NCBI RefSeq assembly: GCF_029502005.1
Contig: NZ_JAMQOT010000004.1
Location: 1-64,000 of the forward strand
Direction of reading: 5' to 3'
DNA: 64,000 nucleotides
DNA from: Natrinema salsiterrestre
Lineage (GTDB): Archaea > Halobacteriota > Halobacteria > Halobacteriales > Natrialbaceae
This document shows positions 17,573 through 25,773 of the stretch, piece by piece (the first letter of the stretch is position 1; each line of letters begins with the position of its first letter). The notes below the pieces were generated by a model, which ran no database searches, was not told the origin of the DNA, and saw nothing but the letters and a program-made list of their open reading frames with translations. The translations under genes were made by a program, and so were the position numbers.

Positions 17573-18058
17573 TTATTCTTCCTCTCCCCCGACTTCAATC
17601 GTGACTGAGACATCATCTGGTGTTATCTCTGGTTCCGAAGAACAGAGGTAGACGCTTACCGCTACAATGTTCTCTAACCGTTCCAGACCTGCGCCGTTGA
17701 GTACGAACCTAAATGGGCATGTCAACCGGACAAGTTTCTCAACCGCGTCGATGTCATCAACGTCAATATCCTCGTCCGGTAGGTCGCCGAACAGGGCTTC
17801 CTCATTGTCGAATTCTTCCCAGCGATCGAGCAAGCAAAAATCAGCCAGTGCGTGGCGCACTGTTTCATGCAACCGCTCGTGGTAGCGATTGGGCAGTGTT
17901 TCGTTCCCATCAATCGCTTCTTGTATGTGGCCTCGATCGACCAACGTTAGAAACCCATCTGCCCAATCTTTGAGCGGTGGATCGAGTTCCGAGCCGCATT
18001 CGGGACAGTAGTTGGCCGTCGGTTCGACGGAGGAACTGCAATTGTCACAGATAGTCAT
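17573..18058 (-). CDS. Zinc-ribbon protein of unknown function
   Basis: 161 aa. The N-terminus is a classic zinc ribbon, CDNCSSSVEPTANYCPECGSE (four Cys in two CxxC pairs, residues 4-22). The rest is acidic and helical (ALADFCLLDRWEEFDNEEALFGDLPDEDIDVDDID) and ends in a beta segment. Haloarchaea have many such small zinc-ribbon proteins and their roles are mostly unknown. It lies between the HNH gene and the DUF4209 operon on the same strand but is separated from both by more than 150 bp, so it probably has its own promoter. Confidence 0.68.
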   Translation of the reverse strand: MTICDNCSSSVEPTANYCPECGSELDPPLKDWADGFLTLVDRGHIQEAIDGNETLPNRYHERLHETVRHALADFCLLDRWEEFDNEEALFGDLPDEDIDVDDIDAVEKLVRLTCPFRFVLNGAGLERLENIVAVSVYLCSSEPEITPDDVSVTIEVGGEEE

Positions 18059-18222
18059 AGTGGTTATTCTACTGGCTCGGTTATCAAGACATCCACCCAG
18101 ACAGAAGAATCCCTCTTGAGGCGTAGTGAGTCGTCGAATCTGCGACGACGCTAACTAAACTCGTGGCTACCTTTGATTATCACTACCCGATACGAAGTTC
18201 TCGCATACTCCAGGGGCAATGT

Positions 18223-18489
18223 CTATTTCCCCGGACTCTCGTCAGAATCGTCCTGCACATCGGCGATCTCGTTGACGACGTCTTTCACGTGCTGTTGGTG
18301 GGAAGCGGACGTCTGAACACTCTGGACGGCTTCGAGTTGATCGTTGACAACGGTGTTCTGCTGTGGCCCCCATTTCTCTGGTGGCTCGGACTTGATGTAC
18401 TCGACCCAGCGCTTGACCGCCTCGATCCGCGCTTAGCGGTTCTGCTCGTGTTTCGCGTCGAGGGAGTCAGGCACGTTTGAGTCACTCAT
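18223..18489 (-). pseudogene. 88-codon small gene interrupted by an in-frame TAA at codon 19
   Basis: The minus-strand ATG at 18487-18489 overlaps the stop of the upstream DUF4209-like gene (ATGA). The frame reads MSDSNVPDSLDAKHEQNR, then TAA (plus 18433-18435), then continues without another stop as ARIEAVKRWVEYIKSEPP ... VVNEIADVQDDSDESPGK to a TAG at 18223-18225. The part after the stop has normal haloarchaeal composition and amphipathic helices, so it was recently coding. A single C-to-T change (CAA to TAA, Gln) would explain it. Haloarchaea have no known TAA recoding, so I call it a pseudogene or a sequence error. Confidence 0.6.
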
Positions 18490-20822
18490 ATTTGTCTTTC
18501 AGCCATGGCGGAGGGTGATGTGAGGTCGGTTGCTAGTCGGTGTGCCCGGTCGGGGCCGATGCCGGGAATCGCTTGGAATGCGTTTTGATCCGCATCGAAG
18601 AACGCCTGTTCGCTATCGAAGTGGTCGGCGATGCGCCACGCAAGCGTTTCGCCGATGCCGGTAACGCGGGTGGCCTGTTCAAATATGTGCAGACACTCGT
18701 CGGTGGGGACGACCGTTTCTCGGTCAAGCCCTCTTATCGTGATGTCGCCCCGTTCTTCGAGTCGCCGGAGCGCGGTCCGGGTCGTGCTTTCGTCTATGCC
18801 GCGGACTTTCGCGTGTTCGATGATCGTATCTCGGGAGGGTGCGTCGGCGGGGGCGGCGGTCTGGTCATCGATTACGTTCGTAATGGTGGGGAGGATCAGA
18901 TCGTCCTGGTCGAGCCAAGTGTAGTCGATGCTGTCCGGGATGTTAGGGTAGTCGTCGCGGAGTTGGTCAATTTCGTCCCGGGTCAGTCCGGTCCCGTCAA
19001 TGAGATACCGGTGGATACGACCACGGTCAACGAAGAGATCGGTGTGGCCCTCGTGGCCGTTTTCGCGGACGACGACCAGGGTGTGGCCGTCGGTGGAGGT
19101 TCCATAGCCGATGATCTGCTTGTTCAGGTCTGTGAACAGGGAGAGGTCGGTCTCCTGGTCGTACTGTGTGGGCGGGGAGAGGGACTGCTGAGGAATACCG
19201 AAGTAGTTCAGATAGTCGGCGCTGTTGAGTGTGATGAGGCATTTCAGAATGTCGAACAGGGTTAGGACCGCATTCAGGTAGTTCGCATTCCGGTACCGAA
19301 GCTGGCCGTGGGAAAGCCGGTTTCGGAGGTTCATTCCTTCCCGGCTCGTGTATCGGTACCGGAGGTAGATGGCGTAGTGGCGTCCGAACAGGTCGCGTCC
19401 GTCGATGAACAGCCCTCCTAGGAGCTGTTGTTGGGTTCCTTCGTCGATGATTGTGTATGCTGGTCGTCCAATGGATTGGAGGGTGTCGACGATTGTTGCT
19501 TCGAGATGTGGGACGAAGAGGAACAGCGCCTGGCGGTGGTTGTCTTCGTGGAGTTCGAGGAGTGCGTCGGTGAGGAATGCTTCTGTATTGGGGGAAAGCG
19601 TGTCTCCGATCGCGAATATGTGGAAGATGTCGGATAACGTGAGGTGGCCTTGCTTGATCAGGCGGTACAGCGCGTTTCCTAGCGATGACATCTTCCCTGC
19701 TGCATGGTGGGCATAATTGTTCGGGATAGATTCAGGGTCCGAGGGGTCAACGGAGAGTGTGTGCGCTTCCGGGGAGATGATCTGGCGGCTGACGAGTTGG
19801 GAGATGACGAACTCCTCTGTTGACAAGCGAATCTTGTTCGGGTCGGGGATGAGGCTGCTGGAGAGTGCTAGGCAGTAGAGTGCGTACGACCCGGATCCGG
19901 AGGCCTGCTTCACATGCTTGAACCAGTCGATGTAGACCTGGGTGTTGTGCTCCATTTCTTCGGCGACAGCCTGCTGGAGGCTTTCGCCCTCAATCCCGTC
20001 CACATCCAGATCGTTCGGGTCGAATTCGTGGAGTTCGGTTTCGGTCCCGGTTCGGCGGGCTTGGATGGCCTCCTGTTTCCAGTCGCGCTTCTGTTCGTCA
20101 CTTAGATATTCAGCGCACTCGGCGACGCCACTCTGGAGGATGTCAGCCTTTTGTAACAGGCTCTCTCGCCCGACAAGTTCGGCTTCTCTTCGGTACGAGT
20201 CGACAAGTGCGGTTTCCACGTCCGATGTGTCTCGGTCGCATGCTTGTTTGAGCTCGTGCAGCAGCCGAAGGTATTCTCTGAGCTGGTTGAAGCGGTTGTC
20301 TGTACGGTAAGCGTCCGCGTTCGCCTCAATTAGGTCTATCCACCGGTCTCTGTGGGGGTCCGGTACATCGTCGATGTTGTCGATTGCGGCCTCGATGATT
20401 GAGGTTGTGAAGTTGGGGGAGTCGTCTATGTGGTAATTCTCTATGAATTCGAGTGCTTCTTCGAGTTCGTCTGTTGCGTCATGGCCCTGTAACCCTGCTT
20501 TGAGGTGGATTCGCCGATACTGGTATTGGGCAGTGACGTTCACCCATCCGCGGTCCTCTGCGTCGGCGATGGCGTCCTCGAACTGGTCCAGTGCATCACG
20601 GGCTGATTGGAATGTGCCGTCGCTGTACCAGTCCTCAAGGTTGTCCACGAGATCGGGCAGCAGGTATTCACCGGCCATTTCGTCGAGGTGGAGCCAGGTT
20701 TCTTCGCTGAGTTCTTCCTCATTTTCAACTGAATCGAAAATTCGATCTAACTGTAGAGCAAAGTGGAAATCCTCCCCGGGGTCTGCCCGCGCCCTGTCGA
20801 GTGCATCGAGTAACCGGACCAT
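18486..20822 (-). CDS. DUF4209-like protein with C-terminal helix-hairpin-helix
   Basis: 778 aa from the ATG at 20822 (MVRLLDALDRARADPGE); the frame opens upstream to 20870 but that part looks non-coding. The long helical body contains, near residue 530, REGMNLRNRLSHGQLRY, matching the RNxxxHG-type motif of DUF4209 proteins and recalling HEPN-like nucleases. A winged-helix-like segment follows (TIIEHAKVRGIDESTTRTALRRLEERGDI), and the C-terminus is a HhH pair (VTGIGETLAWRIADHF ... FQAIPGIGPDRAHRLA), which binds DNA non-specifically. It overlaps the small broken gene by ATGA. Defence or nucleic-acid surveillance is plausible, given the neighbours. Confidence 0.7.
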   Translation of the reverse strand: MVRLLDALDRARADPGEDFHFALQLDRIFDSVENEEELSEETWLHLDEMAGEYLLPDLVDNLEDWYSDGTFQSARDALDQFEDAIADAEDRGWVNVTAQYQYRRIHLKAGLQGHDATDELEEALEFIENYHIDDSPNFTTSIIEAAIDNIDDVPDPHRDRWIDLIEANADAYRTDNRFNQLREYLRLLHELKQACDRDTSDVETALVDSYRREAELVGRESLLQKADILQSGVAECAEYLSDEQKRDWKQEAIQARRTGTETELHEFDPNDLDVDGIEGESLQQAVAEEMEHNTQVYIDWFKHVKQASGSGSYALYCLALSSSLIPDPNKIRLSTEEFVISQLVSRQIISPEAHTLSVDPSDPESIPNNYAHHAAGKMSSLGNALYRLIKQGHLTLSDIFHIFAIGDTLSPNTEAFLTDALLELHEDNHRQALFLFVPHLEATIVDTLQSIGRPAYTIIDEGTQQQLLGGLFIDGRDLFGRHYAIYLRYRYTSREGMNLRNRLSHGQLRYRNANYLNAVLTLFDILKCLITLNSADYLNYFGIPQQSLSPPTQYDQETDLSLFTDLNKQIIGYGTSTDGHTLVVVRENGHEGHTDLFVDRGRIHRYLIDGTGLTRDEIDQLRDDYPNIPDSIDYTWLDQDDLILPTITNVIDDQTAAPADAPSRDTIIEHAKVRGIDESTTRTALRRLEERGDITIRGLDRETVVPTDECLHIFEQATRVTGIGETLAWRIADHFDSEQAFFDADQNAFQAIPGIGPDRAHRLATDLTSPSAMAERQI

Positions 20823-20995
20823 ACGGAATACCGGATCCCCGATTATGTAAAGATGGCAGACGTGTGCCACTCTCGAATTGGTGCTCTAATCAATCTGTCT
20901 GAGGCCGTCGTCCAGCTCCGCAGTTAGTTTCTCGCCCTCGACGACGATGAATCAGCTGTCAACGATACGTGGCAAAGAAATGGTGGTCGGGTTAC

Positions 20996-22009
20996 TTAGA
21001 GCCGATCCAGGTAGTCGCGGCGCTGTTCCATCTTTTCTTTCTCGGTACGCCGATCGTAGTGCTGTTCGATGACCGCGGGGCTCACGTTTGCCCGGTCACT
21101 CACGACATTGTCCGGAAGATCACTGTTAAGCGAGTGCGTGATGCTGCCTCGCCGGATCGCGTGGGGGTTGACGTTCGCGGGACACCTGAACGCCTCTTGG
21201 TCGTTGACAGCAGCCTCACACTCTTCTGGGTCCCGATCCTCGGGGCATTCTGCCCCACGGAAGCACGGCCGGGTCGCCTGGTAGACGTACTTCCGAAGTG
21301 TAGTCTTGTTTGCGCGGCCCTCCCGCGTCGCGACGAGCGGTTCACGGCCGAAGTCGTCAGTCACGTTCGGTCGCTTCTCTTCGATCCAGTCGTCGAGCAG
21401 CATGCAGATGTCATCCGACAGCGCGACCAGGCGCTCGCCGTCTTTCTTGTTCTTGATTGGCGTGTCAGTATCCGGGCGGTGGTGAACCTCGATGTACTGC
21501 TCGCCGGGATTGTAGTCGTCGACGTCGAGAGCGTTGACGCTGCTGACACGCATCATCGTGTGCCACATCAGCGCGACGGTGACGTGTTCACGGGATGCGT
21601 AGTCGTACTTGGCGAGGTACGAGAGAACCGCTTCGGCTTCCTCGGTCTCCAGCATCTCGTCGCGGGTGTTTTGCTCTGGCGTCATCGACGGCGAACGGAC
21701 CTTCGTCGAGAGGTCCTGTTCGACGGCGTCGATCGACTCGGCCCAGCGGATGAACACGCGCAGCGTGTCCATTTGGGTCTTCTCGCTGGCGACGGAGAGG
21801 TCACCGTCGTCGCGCCGCCAGAGGCGGTACTGTTGGATTTTGCGCCCGGTGAGGTCGTTGAGGTTGTCGATGTCCTCCATCTCACACCAGCGCAGGAAGT
21901 GCTTGAGGCGGTACCTGTGCGACTGAATCGAACTCTCGGCGAGTTCGGCTTCCTTGTCCGTGAGGTACAGCTCGAGTGCTGTCTCCGGATCGATTGGCTC
22001 GAGACTCAT
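20996..22009 (-). CDS. Tyrosine site-specific integrase of the island
   Basis: 337 aa from the ATG at 22007-22009 (MSLEPIDPETAL); upstream codons to 22225 run through the att site and are rejected. The N-terminal SAM-like/core-binding domain (about 1-110) precedes a catalytic domain with Arg in MWHTMMRVSSVNAL, box II His/Arg in NPHAIRRGSITHSL, and nucleophile Tyr in IEQHYDRRTEKEK. A cysteine-containing insert (CFRGAECPEDRDPEECEAA) is typical of haloarchaeal integrases and may bind zinc. It lies 210 bp from a 3'-tRNA fragment, so it is very likely the enzyme that inserted this island. Confidence 0.88.
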   Translation of the reverse strand: MSLEPIDPETALELYLTDKEAELAESSIQSHRYRLKHFLRWCEMEDIDNLNDLTGRKIQQYRLWRRDDGDLSVASEKTQMDTLRVFIRWAESIDAVEQDLSTKVRSPSMTPEQNTRDEMLETEEAEAVLSYLAKYDYASREHVTVALMWHTMMRVSSVNALDVDDYNPGEQYIEVHHRPDTDTPIKNKKDGERLVALSDDICMLLDDWIEEKRPNVTDDFGREPLVATREGRANKTTLRKYVYQATRPCFRGAECPEDRDPEECEAAVNDQEAFRCPANVNPHAIRRGSITHSLNSDLPDNVVSDRANVSPAVIEQHYDRRTEKEKMEQRRDYLDRL

Positions 22010-22218
22010 AGTCGTGAGTCGCGAACCGATAACGGGTCGATCTGAACTCCGGGATTTCCCTCCGTTCGTCAGACTGAACGAGAGGAATCCTGAGGGCGTC
22101 TGAGGCCCTGTGAGCCTGCAGCGCCCATGTTTCTGTCGCGAACGAATTCGTGAGCGGCAGATACCGGATCGCGAAGGATTTGCGGTAGACGGCGGCAAAC
22201 GAAGCGAGCCGACGGCGT

Positions 22219-22240
22219 GGTTCAAATCCCGTCGCGCCCA
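22219..22240 (+). other. att site: 3' tRNA fragment (T-loop to acceptor end)
   Basis: GGTTCAAATCCC followed by GTCGCGCCCA reproduces the T-loop, T-stem 3' strand and 3' acceptor strand of a tRNA. No matching 5' acceptor strand (GGGCGCG) or anticodon arm lies upstream, and the 5' side of the T-stem is already mismatched, so this is a fragment rather than a gene. Such 22-base 3'-tRNA duplications mark the distal end of tRNA-integrated elements; the intact tRNA should lie beyond the left edge of the window. Confidence 0.7.
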
Positions 22241-22379
22241 TCCACATCCTGCCCGGTTCTGGACTGCTTACGACGCTCTCGAGTCCCGACCCCTGCCGTG
22301 GATGAGGGGCTGGTACCACCTCTCCGAGATGCTTCGTCGATTGACGCCCAGATACTGTCGTTCTCTGGGTTCCGTCATG

Positions 22380-22885
22380 TCAGAGCAGCCGGTCGGCTAC
22401 CCTCTGTCCAGTACAAACTGGTTGGGCGTCGGCACCGCATTCAGCCGGAACCGTGAACGAAACCGTTGCTCCGTCGCCGGGCGCGGAGTCGATCCAGATC
22501 TCGCCGCCGTGCCGTTCGACGATCCGGCGACAGAGCGCGGGACCGATCCCCGTCCCGTCGTACTCCTCGCGGCTGTGCAGTCGGTTGAACACGGTGAAGA
22601 CGCGGTCGTGATCCGCCGGATCGATTCCGATCCCCTCGTCCCGAACCGCGATCACCCACGTTCTCCCTCGTCGGTCGGCACCGACGTGGACGCGCGGCGG
22701 GTCGTCACCGCGTACGTGATCGCGTTCGAGAGCAGGTTCTGGACCACCTGCCGTAGTTGGCTGGCGTCCCCCGATACCGTGGACAGTTCCTCGGTCGTGA
22801 TCTCGGCCTCGCTTTCGTCGACAGTGAGCTGCAGATCCGCCAGGGCGTCGTCGACCGCGTGGCGGCGCTGCTGGACGCCCTCGAG
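22380..22885 (-). pseudogene. C-terminal fragment of a sensor histidine kinase, frameshifted
   Basis: One frame gives the N-box region DALADLQLTVDESEAEI ... ASQLRQVVQNLLSNAI. At about 22,705-22,715 the reading shifts by one base to DDPPRVHVGADRRGRTWVIA ... VRDEGIGIDPADHDRVFTVF and the G boxes (GTGIGPALCRRIVERHGG, GATVSFTVPAE). The sensor, PAS and DHp parts are missing. So an HATPase fragment remains, cut at about 22,870-22,885 where it abuts the oppositely oriented fragment. Joined to the att site, this looks like debris of an integration or rearrangement. Confidence 0.7.
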
Positions 22886-23233
22886 AGCGACGACCTGAAG
22901 GGAGAGTCGTGGGAGTGTTTCGGCGAGTACACGAGATTCGAGGAGACCTGCGAGCACTGCGACGTGGACGTACCGCGAACGACGCTGTCCGAGTTCGATA
23001 TCGATACGGAGCGGTATCACGACCGCAGGGACAGGACGGACGCACTGAAGTCGTACCTCGCGGGCGGGGGTGTTCCGATCGCCGGCGAGCGATATCTCGA
23101 CCTGCTCGAGGCCGGTGCGACCGCGACGAAGACGTTCCGCGAACTCGAGGGGCTGCTCACCCACTACGCGACGACCGACGTCGTGCCGCTGTTCGAACTC
23201 GCGGATTCGCGGCCGTTCGAGGAGTACGCGTAG
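22757..23233 (+). pseudogene. Truncated gene, C-terminal part of an unknown haloarchaeal protein
   Basis: The frame opens at an ATG at 22757, but the first 40 codons are antisense to the kinase fragment and look non-coding. From about 22,870 it reads like a genuine acidic protein: LESDDLKGESWECFGEYTRF, EETCEHCDVDVPRTTLSEFD, then RYLDLLEAGATATKTFRELE and LFELADSRPFEEYA to the stop. Only about 120 residues survive, with the N-terminus replaced at the junction. CEHC is the only notable motif. Family unknown. It might still be expressed from the ATG as a chimera. Confidence 0.45.
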
Positions 23234-23432
23234 TAGCGTCGACGAATGGGCGATGGGGTCTCGTTGCCTCTCTCGACACCGCTCCTCGAGCGCTCACGAC
23301 TGCACGAGAGGGCTATACAACATCGATAGAGTGCACGATATTAGTTCAATAAATGGATATAATTTGAAAAGCTGATATAGATGGAAAATATTTAACGGAA
23401 CTTACATGTTATAATAACGATGTTGGGCAGAC

Positions 23433-24392
23433 ATGCCCGTACAGGCGATCAATGATTGGCTCGCGCTCCTCGAGCAAGAGGCTCAAGAGCGCAATATCTC
23501 TGTGGATACTGATATTGATGGCCGTATTTTCCATTTTCATCTCGGCGACGATCCCGGAATCATCGGAAAGGTACGCTATTCCGAGAAAAAAGAGCGGAAC
23601 TACGAAAACGAACAGGGCCTGACCCATATCTGGCATCGATACAATCGGGAAAAGGATCGAATTCGGGACGGGTCCGAACGCAACGTCGTAAACGTCACTC
23701 TCGATATCTGGGAGAAGGACGAGTTTGACCCAAAAGATCATCATTTCATCTTCTTGACTGAACAAATGATCGCCGAGGATACCTACTCGAAAGGTGACCA
23801 GAAAATCCACATTCTAGATGACGGGAAATACAAAGGACCGTTATCGAAATATGTCGATGATTGGGATTCTATATTCGAGTATGCAGCGGGAGAAGCATCT
23901 CCAACACCGACCACGACCTCCGAAGGTGAAATCGACACGCAGTCCCAGGAAACCGATGGCGATGTCTCGGCTCCAGATGATCTCTCTGGAACCGTGCGTG
24001 AAGACACACAAACGCAGGTACGTGTTAGTGAAGAATTCAAGCGAGCAGCCTACGACCAGTTCGAGAATCAGTGCGTACTCACTGGGATTGAACGGCAGGA
24101 ACTGCTGACGGTGTCTCATGTACTCGACCGCGCTACCAATCCGGAGATCGCTCAAGACATCGAAAACGTGCTGATTCTCGATTGGACACATCACACCGCC
24201 TTCGATGCCGGTCTGTGGACGTTCGATGAACTCGGCCGGATCTGGATCAAGCCCCAATTTGATACTGAAAGTCCGTTCCTCAGAAGCTCACTGATCGATA
24301 GACACGGCGAGAAAATAGATGCTCTCACCGACGTGGGCGAGGAGTACATCGAACAACACAATGACGAACTTCAGTGGTGGCCACCGAGATAA
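23433..24392 (+). CDS. HNH_2 endonuclease, paralogue of the island HNH protein
   Basis: 319 aa. The N-terminal half (DIDGRIFHFHLGDDPG, RYSEKKERNYENEQG) is beta-rich and unrelated by eye to the 16336-17379 N-terminus. A polar linker (about 150-195) leads to the HNH: FENQCVLTGIERQELLTVSHVLDR and IENVLILDWTHHTAFDAGLW, then SPFLRSSLIDRHGEK. In the second half the paralogue's VLNSLHHR is VLDWTHHT, so the usual Asn is an Asp here, which some HNH families tolerate. AT-rich upstream region and codons indicate transfer. Probably a restriction-type nuclease. Confidence 0.78.
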   Translation: MPVQAINDWLALLEQEAQERNISVDTDIDGRIFHFHLGDDPGIIGKVRYSEKKERNYENEQGLTHIWHRYNREKDRIRDGSERNVVNVTLDIWEKDEFDPKDHHFIFLTEQMIAEDTYSKGDQKIHILDDGKYKGPLSKYVDDWDSIFEYAAGEASPTPTTTSEGEIDTQSQETDGDVSAPDDLSGTVREDTQTQVRVSEEFKRAAYDQFENQCVLTGIERQELLTVSHVLDRATNPEIAQDIENVLILDWTHHTAFDAGLWTFDELGRIWIKPQFDTESPFLRSSLIDRHGEKIDALTDVGEEYIEQHNDELQWWPPR

Positions 24393-24522
24393 TTTTCCCA
24401 GTCGCGGAGTGGTTTGCTCACGTTCTACACGCCTCTTTCCAACTAGTTGTCGATAGATATAAGTTGCAACGAGTCAACAATCAGGACGGAAGTAACCCTC
24501 CACGTGTCGCAGGGGGCTGCGC

Positions 24523-24586
24523 GCAAATGCCCCGGGTGCTAGAGACACCCGAGACGTTGCTTCCAAACCCCTGGGTGGGGATTTGC
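24523..24586 (+). repeat. Foldback sequence with nested hairpins
   Basis: GCAAATGCCCC (24523-24533) pairs with GGGGATTTGC (24577-24586), leaving one bulged base. Inside it GGGTG (24534-24538) pairs with CACCC (24546-24550), and CCCC (24568-24571) can pair with GGGG (24577-24580), competing with the outer stem. The loop contains ACGTTGCTTCC. This could be the structured end of an IS200/IS605-type element, a MITE or a small RNA; no transposase is adjacent. Confidence 0.35.
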
Positions 24587-24684
24587 AAGCATGATTCCGT
24601 ACATTCTACCGGGATATAAACGTCCCGCACGCCGACAGGACGCATCGCCTCGAGCAGTCAAACAACCCTCGAGCGGAGGCCACC

Positions 24685-24837
24685 GTGCCTGACCACCCCG
24701 AGGACCAGCCGCCGGACTGTCCCCACTGCGGGCACACGGTGACCGCGATCTCGGTCGTCGGGCCGACGGAGGCGTACGTCTCCCCGTGTGGCTGCGAGAT
24801 CGCACCCGGGCTGCTCGCGACGGGATTCGAGCCATAA
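24685..24837 (+). CDS. Small zinc-finger (CPxCG-type) protein
   Basis: 50 aa from a GTG at 24685, preceded by GGAGG about 7 bases upstream. It contains CPHCGHTVTAIS and, after 20 residues, SPCGCEIAPG, giving four cysteines in CxxC and CxC pairs, the hallmark of the tiny haloarchaeal CPxCG zinc-finger proteins. Codon usage (GC at third positions) and the ribosome site support it. Several proteins of this class affect growth or biofilm formation in Haloferax, but no role can be assigned to this one. Confidence 0.65.
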   Translation: MPDHPEDQPPDCPHCGHTVTAISVVGPTEAYVSPCGCEIAPGLLATGFEP

Positions 24838-25042
24838 TCGCCCGATCGCACGACCACCGCGCGATCGGCGCGTTGCAGGCGCAGCGCTCGAGCCGCGGCG
24901 GACAGCCGGGCCGTCGACGGCGGCCGATCGAAACCACCCGTCTCGACACACCACCGACGGCCGCCGTCGGCTCCCGGCCCGCGATCGCGGCTCGAGCGCT
25001 GTCGCTCCGCTTTCTCGTCTCGAACCCTGCCGAGAAGAACCG

Positions 25043-25360
25043 CTAGTCGCTCCCCGAGAGCCACGACTCGAGCCGATCCACGACGGCCTCGGCGATCGCC
25101 TCGCCGATGCGGTCGGGCGCGTCGGAGAGGTCCCAGAGATAGTCGCCGGTCCGGGTGATCGTCACCCAGTCGACGTAGTCGCGGCGGTCCAGCTCGAGCA
25201 GGAGGTCCTCGAGGACGGACTCGTTCACGCGACAGCCCAGCGCGTCCTCGATCGCGGCGGTGAGCTGGGCCGTCGTCGCGATGACGCGGTCCTCGAGGCT
25301 GTGATCGATCGTCGTGGGGCCGGTCGTCGGGGAGGGCGGGAATGTCGGCCGGTGTGGCAT
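25043..25360 (-). CDS. Hypothetical protein, possible winged-helix fold
   Basis: 105 aa with a Pro/Thr-rich N-terminal tail, then helices (HSLEDRVIATTAQLTAAIED, ESVLEDLLLELDRRDYVDW), a beta hairpin (VTITRTGDYLWDLSD) and a final amphipathic helix (IGEAIAEAVVDRLESWLSG). Helix-helix-hairpin order resembles a small winged helix. GC-rich codon use is native to the chromosome, so this is the first convincingly core-like gene right of the island. It stands alone. Confidence 0.65.
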   Translation of the reverse strand: MPHRPTFPPSPTTGPTTIDHSLEDRVIATTAQLTAAIEDALGCRVNESVLEDLLLELDRRDYVDWVTITRTGDYLWDLSDAPDRIGEAIAEAVVDRLESWLSGSD

Positions 25361-25773
25361 TCTCGACCGCTGGATTCGGCGTGGTCGTTATAGGTTTGAT
25401 GATAGTCCTCGGAACACACGGAATCCGGGCCCCGAAATCGAAGCGCCCTCGCTGCCCTGCGACCTCGAGATTTCCCAGTCCCGTCGCTGGCCGCTGTCCG
25501 ACCCACGGGTTCGACTTCCGCCTCGAGCGCTTCCCCGTCACGGTCACCTGTCCCCGAAGACGTCCTCCACGTCATCGAATTCGGATCCGGAGCGGTCGTT
25601 CGGCACCCCCGTCCGCGTTCCGTCTCGGCGTATCGTTCGGGTGAGGAAACTGTGATCGGTATCTTGGCGTACCGCCGGTGATCGAGTGCGATCGGGTCGA
25701 TTTCCCCGACGAGATACGAAATCGGTCGGACCCCACGGTCGTCCGAAAATCGGTGACCCTCGCTGCCCGGAGT
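25361..25773. other. 413-bp stretch without a supported gene
   Basis: Open frames exist on both strands, as expected at high GC, but none has a coherent protein pattern. A plus-strand frame at 25342-25644 begins with a hydrophobic segment (VVVIGLMIVLGTHG) and then becomes Arg/Pro-rich noise, and it overlaps the gene at 25043-25360. I see no RNA gene or repeat. Confidence 0.35.

Noticed and set aside
22211-22240. Complete tRNA gene at the att site
   Set aside because: No 5' acceptor strand, D-arm or anticodon arm can be found upstream; only the T-loop to the 3' end is present.
25342-25644. Plus-strand frame beginning with a hydrophobic segment
   Set aside because: After about 30 residues it turns into Arg/Pro-rich noise and its start overlaps the gene at 25043-25360 in antisense.
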